Origin: Oscillatoriophycideae cyanobacterium NC_groundwater_1537_Pr4_S-0.65um_50_18
Lineage (GTDB): Bacteria; Cyanobacteriota; Cyanobacteriia; Elainellales; Elainellaceae
DNA length: 64,000 nucleotides
Assembly (NCBI GenBank): GCA_016208305.1
Contig: JACQYI010000006.1
Location: forward strand, 248,001 to 312,000
Direction of reading: 5' to 3'
A program made the translations under genes and the position numbers. The notes below the pieces were generated by a model, which was given only the letters and a program-made list of their open reading frames with translations, ran no database searches and had not been told where the DNA came from. Below, piece after piece: positions 39,001 to 48,396 of the stretch (the first letter of the stretch is position 1; each line of letters begins with the position of its first letter).

Positions 39001-40081
39001 CCTGGTACTGCTGGTGTTTGAACGAGCCAAGACCGGAGATATCATTCAGGGTCTACCTCGGATTGAAGAACTGTTGGAAGCCCGGAAGCCTAAGGAAGCC
39101 TGCATTCTCGCCAAACGTCCTGGAACGGCTCAGGTGGTTTATAGCGACGATGAATCAATCGAAATTAAGGTGATTGAGGCCGATGGGGTGACAACTGAGT
39201 ATCCTCTGATGCCGGGGCAGAATGCGCTGGTGATGGATGGTCAGGATGTGGGGGCTGGAGAAGCACTCACCGATGGGCCAGCCAATCCCCATGAGATTCT
39301 AGAAACCTTCTTCACGTACCACCGTGAAACTGAGGGCATTCATGAGGCTTCTCTCAAGAGTTTGCAGGCTGTCCAGACCTTCTTGGTCAATGAAGTACAG
39401 TCTGTGTATCAGTCTCAGGGAATTGACATCTCCGACAAGCACATTGAGGTGATTGTGCGGCAGATGACCTCTAAAGGCAGAATTGATGATGGGGGTGACA
39501 CCACCATGCTGCCGGGTGAGCTAGTTGAGCTGCGCCAGATCGACCAGGTTAACGAGGCGATGGCGATTACAGGCGGTGCTCCGGCTGAATATACGCCGAT
39601 TCTCTTGGGTATTACGAAGGCATCGCTGAACACCGATAGCTTTATCTCGGCTGCTAGTTTCCAAGAAACCACGCGTGTTTTGACAGAAGCGGCGATCGAA
39701 GGGAAGTCTGATTGGCTACGCGGCCTCAAAGAGAACGTGATTATCGGTCGTTTGATTCCAGCAGGTACAGGCTTCAATGCTTACGAAGAAACCAGCACTG
39801 TAGAGGTTGATCCCATTTACGAAGGCAGTGTCTTTGAAGATGATATCGACCTGAGCGATGTTGTTCTAGACGATCGCACGGCTCGCTCCTACGATCGCGA
39901 TGGTGGCTTCGAGGTCTTCCCACCCCCGCTCCGGACTCCAGGTTTGGAAGGTGGGGATTATGGCTTGGGCTTTACAGCCAAGGTACCCGATGCGCTAGAA
40001 GATGAAGAAGACTTTGCTTCGCCCCTGCTCGAAGACGAAGAAGATGACTTTGAAGAAGTCGAAGTAGATGATGAAGACTAA
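36056..40081 (+). CDS. rpoC2: RNA polymerase beta' subunit (C-terminal part)
   Basis: RpoC2, 1341 aa from ATG 36056; a TTG at 36038 is in frame. It starts with [20 protein letters not shown] and continues with the bridge/trigger-loop region ([37 protein letters not shown]). The zinc cysteines are in CGTDRG...[14 protein letters not shown]. About 370-1000 is the large SI3 insertion of beta-rich modules found only in cyanobacterial and plastid enzymes. The C-terminus is very acidic ([16 protein letters not shown]), as in other cyanobacteria. Confidence 0.99.
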   Translation: MTEEQKSTQSEQKTIFRNRVVDKGQLKRLVSWAFTNYGTARTAQMADDLKDLGFRFATRAGVSISVDDLQVPPSKRRLLAAAEEQIRDTETRYTRGEITEVERFQKVIDTWNGTSEELKDEVVRHFESNDPLNSVYMMAFSGARGNISQVRQLVGMRGLMADPQGQIIDLPIKTNFREGLTVTEYIISSYGARKGLVDTALRTADSGYLTRRLVDVSQDVIIREIDCGTDRGVSVRNMTDGERILIKLEDRLLGRCAAQDVVHPKTGEVIVARNEPISNEISRLIGKAKVEEVIVRSPLTCAATRSVCQTCYGWSLAHASLVDLGEAVGIIAAQSIGEPGTQLTMRTFHTGGTFTGEVAPQIRPTFDGTARTKPKQFRSRPFRTRHGEDALIAEVSVEISVESGDRKETATVPPGSIIFVKDGQAVKIGQMMAEMPSAGRVRKVTEKATKEVASDLAGEIKFADVVPEEKKDRQGNTTRIAQRGGLIWILSGEVYNLPPGAEPIVKNGDRVDSTSILAESKLVTEHGGTVRIPQESEGNKGGREIEIITAAVLLDEAKVTSETQQGREQYLIETQHNQRFSLIATPGTKVLNNQVVAELIDNRYHTQTGGIIKYSGVEVAKKGKPKQGYEVISGGTLLWIPEEAHEVNKDISLLLVEDGQYVEAGTEVVKDIFCQSNGVVEVTQKNDILREIVIKPGELHLADNPEAVMSKHETIVNPGQEVMPGLTVDELRYVEYIESPEGPALLLRPVTEFTVPDVPSVPSQASTWEESGGRSIQLRAIQRMPYKDGERVKSVEGLELLRTQLVLEIDQDAPQLAADIELIPDENEPGVMRLQLVILESLVIRRDMAADQTQGSTQTRLLVEDGDKIAPGAVIARTEILCKEAGEVRGIREGGEAIRRILVMRDADRFTVDTRGKTPTAKEGELLVAGSHIASGIVLEESGQVISTAEGQVVMRIARPYRVSNGAVLHIDDADLVQRGDNLVLLVFERAKTGDIIQGLPRIEELLEARKPKEACILAKRPGTAQVVYSDDESIEIKVIEADGVTTEYPLMPGQNALVMDGQDVGAGEALTDGPANPHEILETFFTYHRETEGIHEASLKSLQAVQTFLVNEVQSVYQSQGIDISDKHIEVIVRQMTSKGRIDDGGDTTMLPGELVELRQIDQVNEAMAITGGAPAEYTPILLGITKASLNTDSFISAASFQETTRVLTEAAIEGKSDWLRGLKENVIIGRLIPAGTGFNAYEETSTVEVDPIYEGSVFEDDIDLSDVVLDDRTARSYDRDGGFEVFPPPLRTPGLEGGDYGLGFTAKVPDALEDEEDFASPLLEDEEDDFEEVEVDDED

Positions 40082-40151
40082 GATTTCATCGATAAAACTA
40101 GCAGCGCCAAATCAAATTTGGGCAGACGGCTAGGAGTCTGAAAAAGTCAGC

Positions 40152-40190
40152 AAAAAGTGGGTCAACCTTTACGGCTGACCCACTTTTTTA
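40152..40190 (+). terminator. Terminator of the rpo operon
   Basis: AAAAAGTGGGTCA (40152-40164) pairs with TGACCCACTTTTT (40176-40188) around an 11-base loop, followed by more T. It ends rpoB-rpoC1-rpoC2 and probably also the convergent WG-repeat gene. Confidence 0.9.
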
Positions 40191-40247
40191 TTTCTGAGCA
40201 TGTCCCAGAGAGGGGGCAAGAAAAATCAGTCTAGTGCATCCCCAACC

Positions 40248-41273
40248 CTAAGCCCCTTGCCCTAGAAAGCGGCCTTCTGAATCAATAAAATACCAATTGC
40301 TTTCTAACTGAACCCAGGCAAACCCTTCAGCAAAGGAACCTGCCTGGGCAAACTGCGGAGCGATCGCCATTGCTCCTGAGCGATCAATGTACCCAATCTT
40401 GCCATTGAGCGTGACAGCAGCCAGACCTGCCGAAAAATTGCTGGCAAAGTTGAATTGGGGTGCGATCGCCATCTTTCCTTGCGGATCGATATAGCCCCAT
40501 TGACTGCCCACCAGCACGGCTGCCAAGCCTTCAGAGAAATCTGAGGCAAAATCAAATTGAGGGACAATTACCTCGGTACCCCCCTCATCTACAAAGCCCC
40601 AAATCGAACCTTTGCGAATGCGTCCGAGCTGTTCGGAGAAGCTAAAGGCTCCATCAAAGGCTGAAGGAATCACAATGGCGCTGCTGCGATCGATATAGCA
40701 GGATTGTCCATTGACACGAACCACAGCGCGCGACTCCGAAAAGCTCCAAGCGTCCTCATACTGCGCCGCAATCACCCACTTGCCTTGCGGATCAATGTAG
40801 CCATAGCGATCGTCTAGCTTGACCGCAGCAACCCCCTCTGCAAAGTCACTCGTCAGGGTGTATTGAGGCTCGATCGCCATCTCACCTGACAAATTGATGT
40901 AGCCATAGCGGTTTCCCGTTCGCACTGCCGCTAGGCCGTTTGCGAAGGAATTTGCGCCAGGAAACTGCGGCGGAATCACGATTGTGCCAAGCCGATCGAT
41001 ATAGCCACAAACATCATTGACGCGAACCAATGCCCGCCCCTCGGAGAAGGCAGACACCCCATCAAAGCTTGAATCTACAGCAATCACCTCTTGTCCAGAG
41101 CGATCGATATAGGCATAGCGATCGCCCTGACGTACGGCAGCAAGACCTTCTGAGAAATCTGAGGCAAAATCAAATCTAAGCATCGTGGCGTTTATCGAGA
41201 GAACGTAACGTATCCGTGAACAAGAAATTACCCGCAGAGGGCTGGCGATCGGCTGCTTAATTTTGCCGCTCAT
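40248..41273 (-). CDS. WG (KWG) repeat protein
   Basis: Protein of 341 aa made almost wholly of WG/KWG-type repeats of about 45 residues. Each has the frame (F..A..F.EGLA.V..G..YGYID..G...I.PQF), with about seven copies (from residue ~30 to the end). The repeat is beta-rich and probably forms a propeller-like or solenoid structure for protein binding. No catalytic domain or convincing signal peptide is present. An internal ATG at 41183 begins directly with the first repeat and could be the true start. It is divergent from tsaB. Function unknown. Confidence 0.85.
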   Translation of the reverse strand: MSGKIKQPIASPLRVISCSRIRYVLSINATMLRFDFASDFSEGLAAVRQGDRYAYIDRSGQEVIAVDSSFDGVSAFSEGRALVRVNDVCGYIDRLGTIVIPPQFPGANSFANGLAAVRTGNRYGYINLSGEMAIEPQYTLTSDFAEGVAAVKLDDRYGYIDPQGKWVIAAQYEDAWSFSESRAVVRVNGQSCYIDRSSAIVIPSAFDGAFSFSEQLGRIRKGSIWGFVDEGGTEVIVPQFDFASDFSEGLAAVLVGSQWGYIDPQGKMAIAPQFNFASNFSAGLAAVTLNGKIGYIDRSGAMAIAPQFAQAGSFAEGFAWVQLESNWYFIDSEGRFLGQGA

Positions 41274-41395
41274 GTTATCAAAGCAGGCGCAATCCTCTTT
41301 TTCAAAAAATAGGCTGTGACGCCAGAACAGAGCCGAGATAGTGCTAGGGTTAGAAGTTGGGCTTCATTACTAGACGCAAGTCCAACGATTCTCGC

Positions 41396-42016
41396 ATGTA
41401 TGCCTTAGGGATTCACACTGCTGGCTCAGATTTGGGTCTAGCCTTAAGCAATTTTGATGACTCGACTCGCAGCCAGACTTGGGCATTGGGGCGTGAGATC
41501 TCTACGCATCTGCATTTGCATCTGGCTGAGTTTCTTCAACCCCAAACCTGGTCAGATTTGTCATTCTTAGCGGTTGCCAAAGGGCCAGGTAGTTTTACAG
41601 GTACGCGAATTGGGGTTGTGGCAGCGCGAGTTTTAGCGCAACAGCTCGATATTCCCCTGTTTGGCATCTCTACTTTAGCGGCGATCGCCTATACCCATTT
41701 CCCTGCTCAAGGAAATGCGCCTAGTCGGGAGCCTATGCCCGATCTGGCTGTGCAAATGCTGGCGCAGCGAGGAGAAGTGCATGGTGCTGTGTATTCGCCT
41801 CAGCTCAAACCGTTGCTCAAGGATACTGTCCTGAGCCAAGCCCAGTGGCAGCAAACTTTGGACTCTTGGCCTCGTCCTTATCAGCTGATTGTGGCCGAGG
41901 GTGGGCTTGGCTCAACAGCTCCGGCACTGCTAGAGCTGGCCTATCGAGATTGGCAGCAGGGCGATCGGCCAAACTGGTCAGAAGTGCTGCCATTCTATGG
42001 ACAAAGCCCGGTTTAG
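41396..42016 (+). CDS. tsaB: TsaB, tRNA threonylcarbamoyladenosine biosynthesis
   Basis: TsaB (YeaZ) partner of TsaD in making t6A37 of ANN-decoding tRNAs, 206 aa from ATG 41396; the frame opens at a TTG 41357. Features are the ASKHA start (ALGIHTAGSDLGLAL), the conserved GPGSFTGTRIGV loop (residues ~65-76) and ISTLAAIA. TsaB lacks its own activity and scaffolds TsaD and TsaE. The cyanobacterial sequence is divergent at the N-terminus (HTAG for DTS) but otherwise intact. Confidence 0.93.
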   Translation: MYALGIHTAGSDLGLALSNFDDSTRSQTWALGREISTHLHLHLAEFLQPQTWSDLSFLAVAKGPGSFTGTRIGVVAARVLAQQLDIPLFGISTLAAIAYTHFPAQGNAPSREPMPDLAVQMLAQRGEVHGAVYSPQLKPLLKDTVLSQAQWQQTLDSWPRPYQLIVAEGGLGSTAPALLELAYRDWQQGDRPNWSEVLPFYGQSPV

Positions 42017-42063
42017 GCAGCAGCGAGTCAGCATTGCTCAATAGAACAAAGCTCAGAGTTTTG

Positions 42064-44475
42064 CTACTTTGCGGACTTTGCGGACTTTGCGGACTGATTT
42101 CTGAACAGCCGCATGCCGTTTGCCGTGACAATCAGCGACGTTCCGGTATCTGCTAAGACTGCGATCGCCAACCCCACGACTCCAAAAGTCCCTAGCAGCA
42201 AAAACAACCCCTTCGTCACCAGAGAAAAAATCACGTTTTGCTGAATCACGGCTACCGTGCGGCGGCTGAGTTTGACAGCATCAGCCAGATGCCTTAAGTC
42301 ACTGCCCACCAACACCACATCTGCCGTTTCTAAGGCAATGTCGATGCCCCCGACAGCAAAGCTGACATCTGCTGCCGCCAAAGCAGGCGCATCATTAATC
42401 CCGTCGCCCACCATACCCACGACTCCCGAATGACGGAGCTGTTGAATTTCCTGGAGCTTATCCTCTGGCAGCAGTTCGGCTCGATATTCAGCAATTCCTA
42501 GCTGCTGTGCCGTTTGGTGGGCAACAGCCGCGCGATCGCCCGTCAACATGACCAGCCGCTTTACCCCCACTTGTTTGAGCGCGTGTAGCGTTTCTGCGGC
42601 TTCTAGTCGGATACCATCTGCCAGCGCAATTGCCCCGATTATTCCTGCTTTTGTGCCAATCAAGACTGGGGTTTGACCCAGCGTTTCAATCTCGACCTGT
42701 AGGGATGCGGCGGCTGGATCGATCGGGATATCTTGCTCTGCAAACAGTCGTTGATTCCCTACAAAATAGACCGCTTCTCCAAAGTTAGCCCAGATGCCTT
42801 TACCCGGTAGATTGGTAAAGTTTGTCGGCGGCTCTAATTCCAATCCCTTGGCTGTTGCTGCATGAACGATCGCTTTTGCCAGAGGATGCTCAGACTGCTG
42901 CTCTAAAGAACCTGCAATCATCAATATCAGATTGGCACTCCCACCCCCCAAGCTGTAAACCTTTTGCACCTGGGGCGATCCTTGCGTTATCGTTCCAGTT
43001 TTGTCAAAGGCAAGGGTCGTAAGATGACCGACTCTTTCTAGGGCATGCCCCCCTTTAAATAACATGCCTTGCCGGGTGGCAGCCCCGATCGCACTCACAA
43101 TTGAAACTGGAGTGGAGATGACCAAGGCGCAAGGGCAGGCGATCACCAGCATCACTAAAGCGCGATACAGCCACACATTGAAAGGTTGGGCAAAAGCCAA
43201 AGGCGGAATCAGAGCAATGGCGATCGCCGCTAGAATCACAATCGGCGTATAGACATTGGCAAAGCGATCAACCCACTGTTGGGTTGGGGCGCGGCTAGAT
43301 TGTGCCTCTTCTACCAGGTGAATAATTTTGGCAACGGTCGTATCGTTAGCTGCATGTGTGACTTTGACTTCTAGGAAGCCGGACTGGTTTAGGGTTCCAG
43401 CAAATACTGAATCTCCAGGCGCTTTGTCTTCTGGCACAGACTCTCCCGTGATGGGAGACTGATCGATTGCAGAGTATCCAGCGGCAATGATGCCATCGAG
43501 TGAAACGCGCTGACCTGGCCGAATGGTGATGGTTTCACCCACTTGAACGGACTCAACAGGAACAGTAACTTCTTGTCCCTTTCGTTTGACCGTTGCCGTC
43601 GATGGAGCCAGATCCATCAGCGATCGAATGGCGCTGCGGGTGCGTCCAAAGGTGAAGCTTTGCAGCGTCGTTCCCAGTGAAAACAAGAAAACAACCAGTG
43701 CGCCCTCAAACCAGTCTCCTAACGCCACTGCGCCTATGACTGAGAGCGTCATGAGCAAGTTCATATCAGCACGGCGCAAGCGCAGCTCAAATAGCCCTGC
43801 CCGCGCGATCGGGTAGCCCGCAACCACAATGCCAATCCCATAAAAAGCTTGTGCTACCCAGATCGGCAGCGTCAAAAGCTGGGCCAACAGGCCGAGAGCC
43901 ATTCCAGCTCCAGCCAAAATAACGCTTTGCCCACGACGGCTTTGAAGCCAAAACTTTAAACCTGTCGGCGCAGATAATTGAGCAGATTTGTGGCTTTCTT
44001 GTACGGAATTGACCTGATCAGCAACAAGGGCTGCTGCTGGCTCAACGGTATAGCCTAAAGCGGCAATGCGATCATGTAGGGTTGATTCATTGACTTGCTG
44101 CGGGTCATAGGTCACTTGCGATCGCCCCGTTGCGAAGCTCACAGACACCTCATTGACCCCTGAGATCTGCTGCAAGCTAGCTTCGATCGTCTTGGCACAG
44201 CTGCCACAATCCATACCGCCAATCTGCGCCTGGAAAATTTTAGTTGAGGAAGCTTCGACGGTGTAACCCAGGGCAGTGATTCGATTTCTCAATTCAGGTT
44301 CACTCACCTGCTGAGAGTCGTACGATATGCTTAATTTTCCTGCTGTAAAGCTGACAGATGCCTCTGTTACTCCCACCATTTGCTGCAAACTGGCTTCGAT
44401 CGTTTTGGCACAGCTGCCACAATCCATGCCGCCCACTTGCATTTGCTGAGTTTTAAGAGATGGAATTGAAGTCAT
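42064..44475 (-). CDS. Zinc/cadmium-type P1B ATPase with two HMA domains
   Basis: Heavy-metal exporting P-type ATPase, 803 aa from ATG 44475. The N-terminus has two tandem HMA domains (about 8-70 and 80-145), very similar to each other, both GGMDCGSCAKTIEASL. The MDCxxC form and the CPCALVISTP transmembrane motif fit the Zn/Cd/Pb branch (ZntA, ZiaA) more than copper pumps, which usually have MTCxxC. Catalytic features are intact: TGES, DKTGTIT phosphorylation site, SEHPLAKAI, GDGINDAPAL. Eight membrane helices are expected. A 12-2-12 operator lies just upstream. The C-terminal SAKSAKSAK tail is encoded by three perfect 9-bp repeats (42066-42092). No metal regulator gene is adjacent. Confidence 0.92.
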   Translation of the reverse strand: MTSIPSLKTQQMQVGGMDCGSCAKTIEASLQQMVGVTEASVSFTAGKLSISYDSQQVSEPELRNRITALGYTVEASSTKIFQAQIGGMDCGSCAKTIEASLQQISGVNEVSVSFATGRSQVTYDPQQVNESTLHDRIAALGYTVEPAAALVADQVNSVQESHKSAQLSAPTGLKFWLQSRRGQSVILAGAGMALGLLAQLLTLPIWVAQAFYGIGIVVAGYPIARAGLFELRLRRADMNLLMTLSVIGAVALGDWFEGALVVFLFSLGTTLQSFTFGRTRSAIRSLMDLAPSTATVKRKGQEVTVPVESVQVGETITIRPGQRVSLDGIIAAGYSAIDQSPITGESVPEDKAPGDSVFAGTLNQSGFLEVKVTHAANDTTVAKIIHLVEEAQSSRAPTQQWVDRFANVYTPIVILAAIAIALIPPLAFAQPFNVWLYRALVMLVIACPCALVISTPVSIVSAIGAATRQGMLFKGGHALERVGHLTTLAFDKTGTITQGSPQVQKVYSLGGGSANLILMIAGSLEQQSEHPLAKAIVHAATAKGLELEPPTNFTNLPGKGIWANFGEAVYFVGNQRLFAEQDIPIDPAAASLQVEIETLGQTPVLIGTKAGIIGAIALADGIRLEAAETLHALKQVGVKRLVMLTGDRAAVAHQTAQQLGIAEYRAELLPEDKLQEIQQLRHSGVVGMVGDGINDAPALAAADVSFAVGGIDIALETADVVLVGSDLRHLADAVKLSRRTVAVIQQNVIFSLVTKGLFLLLGTFGVVGLAIAVLADTGTSLIVTANGMRLFRNQSAKSAKSAK

Positions 44476-44538
44476 AGCCAATTTTCATTTCAACGCTGAA
44501 AGATAGAAGCATGTCTCCAAATTGTAATCTGATTTCTT

Positions 44539-44564
44539 TATATCTGAATATATATTCATATATA
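44539..44564. promoter_or_regulatory. SmtB/ZiaR-type 12-2-12 operator
   Basis: TATATCTGAATA, two bases, TATTCATATATA: the two 12-base halves are inverted copies with 11 of 12 matches, and the core TGAATATATATTCA is a perfect palindrome. This is the form bound by ArsR/SmtB-family zinc repressors. It is 64 bases upstream of the metal ATPase start and would place that gene under a metal-released repressor encoded elsewhere. A second small palindrome AGAATGATTCT follows at 44564-44574. Confidence 0.65.
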
Positions 44565-44760
44565 GAATGATTCTTACTCTCAACTCTTATACTGAAGACG
44601 GATGCCCAAGACAACGTGAAAACCTCAATAGTTTTTTGGAAGTGCCACACGAAGTGCGACATCGCCAAAGCTGGAAGCAGCCCTTCATCTGGCTTATTCG
44701 TTCTAAAGAGGCTGAACTTGGTATGGTGAGGTTAGTGACTGTTTTAACAAGAAGTACGTT

Positions 44761-45423
44761 ATGAAGCCGTTGCATTATGCCCTGGCCGCAAGTTTAATGG
44801 TGGCTACTGGGATTACAGGTTTACCTGCCTTAGCCTTTAAAGCAGCTCTTAGTCCAGCACAGGCGGAGTATAGTCAGGGAGCCGATCGCCTGAATAGCGG
44901 AGATTTTGCAGGCGCAATCGAGGCATTCACCCAAGCTGTCGAACTCGATCCTAATTTTGTTGAAGCCTACTGTGACCGTGGGCTAGCTTATGCCCTGGCT
45001 GGAAACATTCAGTCGGCGATCGCTGGATTTGAGCGCGCAATCGAACTTGATCCTAGCCACGTAGATGCCTATGCCCGTTGGGGAACTGCCCTGGCAACGC
45101 AGAAGAATCTACAGGGCGCGATCGCAAAATTTGATCAAACCTTGGCGATCGATCCTAACTTTATTGATGCCTACTTCAATCGGGGGCTAGCGCACTACAG
45201 CCTGAGAAACTACCAAGCTGCGATCGCAGATTTTACGGCAGCAATTGATCGCGATTCATCGTTTGCTAGGGCTTTTGGTCGGCGGGGACTAGCACACTAC
45301 GCAGCGGGCAATCGACCCTTAGCGATCGCTGATTTACAGCAAGCTGCTACGCTATTTCAGCAGCAAGGCGATACCCTTGGCTACCAGCAGTCGATTGAAT
45401 TCATGCAAATGATTCAGCCGTAA
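44761..45423 (+). CDS. Exported TPR-repeat protein
   Basis: Protein of 220 aa with a probable signal peptide (residues 1-25, MKPLHYALAASLMVATG to LPALA) and four to five tetratricopeptide repeats from about residue 35 to 190: YSQGADRLNSGDFAGAIEAF, AYCDRGLAYALAGNIQSAI, YARWGTALATQKNLQGAI, YFNRGLAHYSLRNYQAAI, AFGRRGLAHYAAGNRPLAI. TPRs form a helical scaffold for protein binding in the periplasm or thylakoid lumen. No catalytic part. Partner unknown. It is divergent from the metal ATPase. Confidence 0.9.
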   Translation: MKPLHYALAASLMVATGITGLPALAFKAALSPAQAEYSQGADRLNSGDFAGAIEAFTQAVELDPNFVEAYCDRGLAYALAGNIQSAIAGFERAIELDPSHVDAYARWGTALATQKNLQGAIAKFDQTLAIDPNFIDAYFNRGLAHYSLRNYQAAIADFTAAIDRDSSFARAFGRRGLAHYAAGNRPLAIADLQQAATLFQQQGDTLGYQQSIEFMQMIQP

Positions 45424-45472
45424 GTCGAGGAGGCTTTGCTGATTTCAAGAATCGACTGAGCAAGCATTTCTT

Positions 45473-45520
45473 CTGATTTTGAGCACCCCTGATTTTGAGC
45501 ACTCCTGATTTTGAGCACCA
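45473..45520. repeat. Three tandem 16-bp repeats
   Basis: CTGATTTTGAGCACCC / CTGATTTTGAGCACTC / CTGATTTTGAGCACCA, contiguous at 45473, 45489 and 45505, in the gap between the convergent TPR and periplasmic-binding-protein genes. Confidence 0.9.
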
Positions 45521-45573
45521 TAGAGTCTGGCAAAGTCAGCGGGCTAAATCATTGCTACAAGCAAGGGCTAGGA

Positions 45574-46461
45574 CTAGCGGTTCGGCAGCGCCGTTAAGCG
45601 GGGCACTCCTGCTTCTGGCAAACCCCAATTGAGCACATGCTGGCGCAAATCACCGCCATTCAGCCAGCCAGCGATCGCCTGATTAATCAATCGGCGTAGC
45701 TCATCATGCTGTACTCCTCTCGGCAACGCCACAGAGAGCGGCTCAGCAGTCACTAAGTCAGACACAATGGCATAGCGTGGATCTTCCTGCACCCAGCCCG
45801 CTAGAACGCTGGCATCGGCTGCGAATGCAGTAGCCTGCCCCCTCTCTAAAGCAGCCTTTGCCGCCTGGTAAGAGGCAACGCCCACTAGAGTCGCGTTGGG
45901 AAAGAGCGATCGCACAGTGGCAATGCTATCTGAGCCATTGAGAACGGCGATCGACTGATTCTGTAGATCTTTGAAGGTTAGCAAATCGCCACGGCGCGTC
46001 AAAAAAGCCATGCCATCTAAGTAATAAGGCGAGCTGAAGCTAACTACACGCGATCGAGACACCGTAGCCGCCAATTGGGCGATCGTCAGATCAACCTGTC
46101 CGTCAATAACGGCAGATAGCCTTTCCGAGTTAGACAAGGGCTGCAAAACCAAAGCTTCAGGACTGCCCAACAGTTCTTGTGCCAAATGGCGAGCCAAGTC
46201 AATTTCAAAGCCTTGAATCTCGCCTTCTTCGTCTTTAAACGCCAAAGGCCGCAGGTTATCTTTCACACCTACGACCAAATAGCCTCTCTCCATAATCTCT
46301 TGCAGTTCCGCAGCAAGAGCCGGAGGGGAAATCATCCCGACGCTGCCTGTCAAGATCAGCCCAATTAGAAATTGTTGCAGCGCTTTAGGTTTAAGCCTTA
46401 CCTTCCTCCAACTCATTCGGAGGAGCGGATTGGAAAGATTTTTGACCCAAAAAGGAAACAT
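45574..46461 (-). CDS. Family 3 periplasmic solute-binding protein
   Basis: Extracytoplasmic amino-acid-type binding protein (SBP_bac_3), 295 aa from ATG 46461, which has AGAGG six bases ahead; the frame extends to 46494. A signal peptide with a long basic n-region ends near PPALAAE. The mature part has the family pattern: MERGYLVVGVKDNLRPLAFK, GFEIDLARHLAQEL, VDLTIAQLAATVSRSRVVSFSSPYY, IAVLNGSDS. No permease or ATPase gene is adjacent, so it is an orphan component or a transporter-independent sensor. It is terminated divergently against the rplT terminator. Confidence 0.88.
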   Translation of the reverse strand: MFPFWVKNLSNPLLRMSWRKVRLKPKALQQFLIGLILTGSVGMISPPALAAELQEIMERGYLVVGVKDNLRPLAFKDEEGEIQGFEIDLARHLAQELLGSPEALVLQPLSNSERLSAVIDGQVDLTIAQLAATVSRSRVVSFSSPYYLDGMAFLTRRGDLLTFKDLQNQSIAVLNGSDSIATVRSLFPNATLVGVASYQAAKAALERGQATAFAADASVLAGWVQEDPRYAIVSDLVTAEPLSVALPRGVQHDELRRLINQAIAGWLNGGDLRQHVLNWGLPEAGVPRLTALPNR

Positions 46462-46535
46462 CTCACCTCTCCGCAGCGAACACAGGGTTTTCAACAGCTA
46501 AGTTTCTGACTCGTCAAGGGTCATGAATTAAATCA

Positions 46536-46606
46536 AACCCGATGGTTTTGAAGGTGCTGCGATCCGCATGCCTCTCAAAAACCATCGGGTTAATTAATTT
46601 GCGATC
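46536..46606 (-). terminator. Hairpin repeat copy 2 / rplT terminator
   Basis: AACCCGATGGTTTT.. (from 46536) pairs with ..AAAACCATCGGGTT (to 46591), about 18 bp with one bulge. It is followed by AATTAATTTGCGATC (46592-46606), the tag shared with copies at 6.8 and 48.9 kb. It directly follows the rplT stop in the minus direction and probably terminates rpmI-rplT. Confidence 0.6.
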
Positions 46607-46957
46607 CTAAGCTTTGCTCACGATCTCGACAACTTTTTGAAAACCTGCGGGATCAAGAACAGCCATTTGAGCCAACATCTTACGGTTGATCAGGATGTCT
46701 GCTTTTTTCAGCCCTCCCATCAGCTTGCTATAGCTCATGCCATGCTGACGAGCCGCAGCGTTGATCCGGGTAATCCACAGACGGCGGAAGTCGCGCTTGC
46801 GCTTGCGGCGATCGCGATAGGAGTTGCGCAGGGCTTTCATCACCTGCTGGTTAGCGGTGCGGAAGAGCTTGGAGTGAGAACCCCGGAAGCCCTTGGCTAG
46901 CTTGAGAATCTTTTTGCGGCGTTTTCGAGCAACATTGCCGCGCTTTACACGTGTCAT
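46607..46957 (-). CDS. rplT: 50S ribosomal protein L20
   Basis: L20, 116 aa, highly basic: [26 protein letters not shown] at the N-terminus, [21 protein letters not shown] in the middle, and [18 protein letters not shown]. It binds 23S rRNA early in large-subunit assembly and can repress its own mRNA in other bacteria. It follows rpmI by 257 bases, an unusually long gap for this pair, containing small stem-loops that could be a control region. Confidence 0.98.
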   Translation of the reverse strand: MTRVKRGNVARKRRKKILKLAKGFRGSHSKLFRTANQQVMKALRNSYRDRRKRKRDFRRLWITRINAAARQHGMSYSKLMGGLKKADILINRKMLAQMAVLDPAGFQKVVEIVSKA

Positions 46958-47214
46958 AGTGAAATTCCTTATGGCTTACATGAATGGCGCTTGTCGTGTT
47001 CTTCAGGTATCAGGTGGCGGACAAAACCCGATCCCTTGAATGAAGATCTCTAGATCGGCGACACCAGAGAATTTAGACTCTCTGAAAGTCTCCCTAGAGG
47101 CACTCTGAACTATTGTTCAATTTGAACTGGCTCTCCTGCACGCTCGACTTTAACGAGGCAAAGTACAGAAACCCGATTAGAACAAAATTTAGAGTTAAAG
47201 CAAAACCTAGAGGT

Positions 47215-47412
47215 TTAGAGGTAAGGAAGCATGAGCTGCACGTTTTCAGCATCGCGCTCATTCACCACCGCAAGCCCCGTGAGGGTGCGCTTGCGCTTTG
47301 CAGTCTTATGCTGCAATAGGTGGTTTTTGAACGCCTTACGACGCATCAGCTTACCTGTACCACTTTTTTGAAACCGCTTAGCGGCTGCTTTGCGAGTCTT
47401 AAGCTTTGGCAT
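47215..47412 (-). CDS. rpmI: 50S ribosomal protein L35
   Basis: L35, 65 aa: [42 protein letters not shown] pattern is the whole-family signature. First gene of the rpmI-rplT pair. The infC gene, which precedes it in many bacteria, is not here, as is usual in cyanobacteria. Confidence 0.97.
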   Translation of the reverse strand: MPKLKTRKAAAKRFQKSGTGKLMRRKAFKNHLLQHKTAKRKRTLTGLAVVNERDAENVQLMLPYL

Positions 47413-47682
47413 GAGCTTGAAGTAGTTTTATTTTTGATTTGGCACAGTCTAAAATTTTAGCCCTTAAAGCATAAACATTGCAACTTTAGTTTGAGCAATC
47501 CTCTGCCCATAGGAGCGATCCCCGAAAACTTGACCAAAAAATGCCTAAGTCTCTACCTATTCGTTGATCCCAAAGTGGTTTATTACTATTTACAGTTGAG
47601 TCCAGATCGTTTAAAGTCCAAAGTCAAGGGTCGGAATTTTGAAATTCATGACGTCAGTTTTTCCTAGGAAAGTGCAGATTAT

Positions 47683-48396
47683 ATGCCTCACGACTGGCTA
47701 ACCCCTAGCCACTTTGTCATGTTTGGACTTTTGCTAGGGTTCGCGATCGCTCACAGCGGGTTAGCAGCTCTAAGACCCTGGGGTGAGCAACGGCTTGGCG
47801 CTCGGCTCTATCGAGTTCTCTTTGCCCTCGTCAGCTTGCCTTTTGCAGGAGTGCTCATTGCCTACTTCATTAGCCATCGCTATGACGGCTTGAGGCTGTG
47901 GAATGTCCAAGGTTTTGCTGGGGTAGAGCCTCTGGTATGGGTGCTTTCGGCACTTTCATTCCTGTTTCTATACCCATCTACTTTTAATCTTTTAGAGGTG
48001 GCAGCTATCCAGAAGCCACAGGTTCATATCTATGAGACGGGGATCATTCGGATTACGCGGCATCCCCAGATGGTAGGCCAAGTTATCTGGTGCGTTGCCC
48101 ATACGCTTTGGATAGGCACAAGCTTTATGCTGCTGACCTCACTAGGTCTGATCTTGCACCACTTATTTGCGGTATGGCATGGCGATCGCCGTCTGCTGGC
48201 TCGGTATGGAGAATCCTTTGAATCCTTGAGATCTCGGACTTCTGTTATCCCGTTTTTGGCGATCTTTCAAGGTCGTCAAACGCTGAAGTGGCAAGAGTTT
48301 CTCCGTCCTGCCTACTTGGGAGTAGCAGCATTTGTGTTTTTATTTTGGTGGGCACATCCCCTGCTAATTCGTGCAACTGGCGAGATAGCCTGGTAG
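47683..48396 (+). CDS. 15-cis-zeta-carotene isomerase (NnrU family)
   Basis: Membrane protein of 237 aa, NnrU family. It matches the plant/cyanobacterial Z-ISO subgroup, which isomerises the 15-cis bond of 9,15,9'-tri-cis-zeta-carotene in the poly-cis carotenoid pathway. The core is ITRHPQMVGQVIWCVAHTLWIG, with His residues used as heme ligands, followed by HHLFAVWHGDRRLLARYGE, RTSVIPF and a C-terminal WAHPLL. Six hydrophobic segments. The next gene encodes a thioredoxin-like protein; the gap of 144 bases suggests separate transcription. No other carotenoid gene is near. Confidence 0.88.
   Translation: MPHDWLTPSHFVMFGLLLGFAIAHSGLAALRPWGEQRLGARLYRVLFALVSLPFAGVLIAYFISHRYDGLRLWNVQGFAGVEPLVWVLSALSFLFLYPSTFNLLEVAAIQKPQVHIYETGIIRITRHPQMVGQVIWCVAHTLWIGTSFMLLTSLGLILHHLFAVWHGDRRLLARYGESFESLRSRTSVIPFLAIFQGRQTLKWQEFLRPAYLGVAAFVFLFWWAHPLLIRATGEIAW

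Noticed and set aside
42064-44475. Metal ATPase as a copper pump
   Set aside because: MDCxxC sites in both HMA domains and CPCALVISTP with a Zn-type C-terminal half favour Zn/Cd/Pb.
44567-44764. 65-codon frame beside the zinc operator as a candidate metal regulator
   Set aside because: Lacks the ArsR helix-turn-helix and metal-binding patterns, and part of it lies over a decayed hairpin repeat.
19940-45520. Tandem repeats as CRISPR arrays
   Set aside because: Units of 15-16 bp are contiguous with no spacers, and there are no cas genes.
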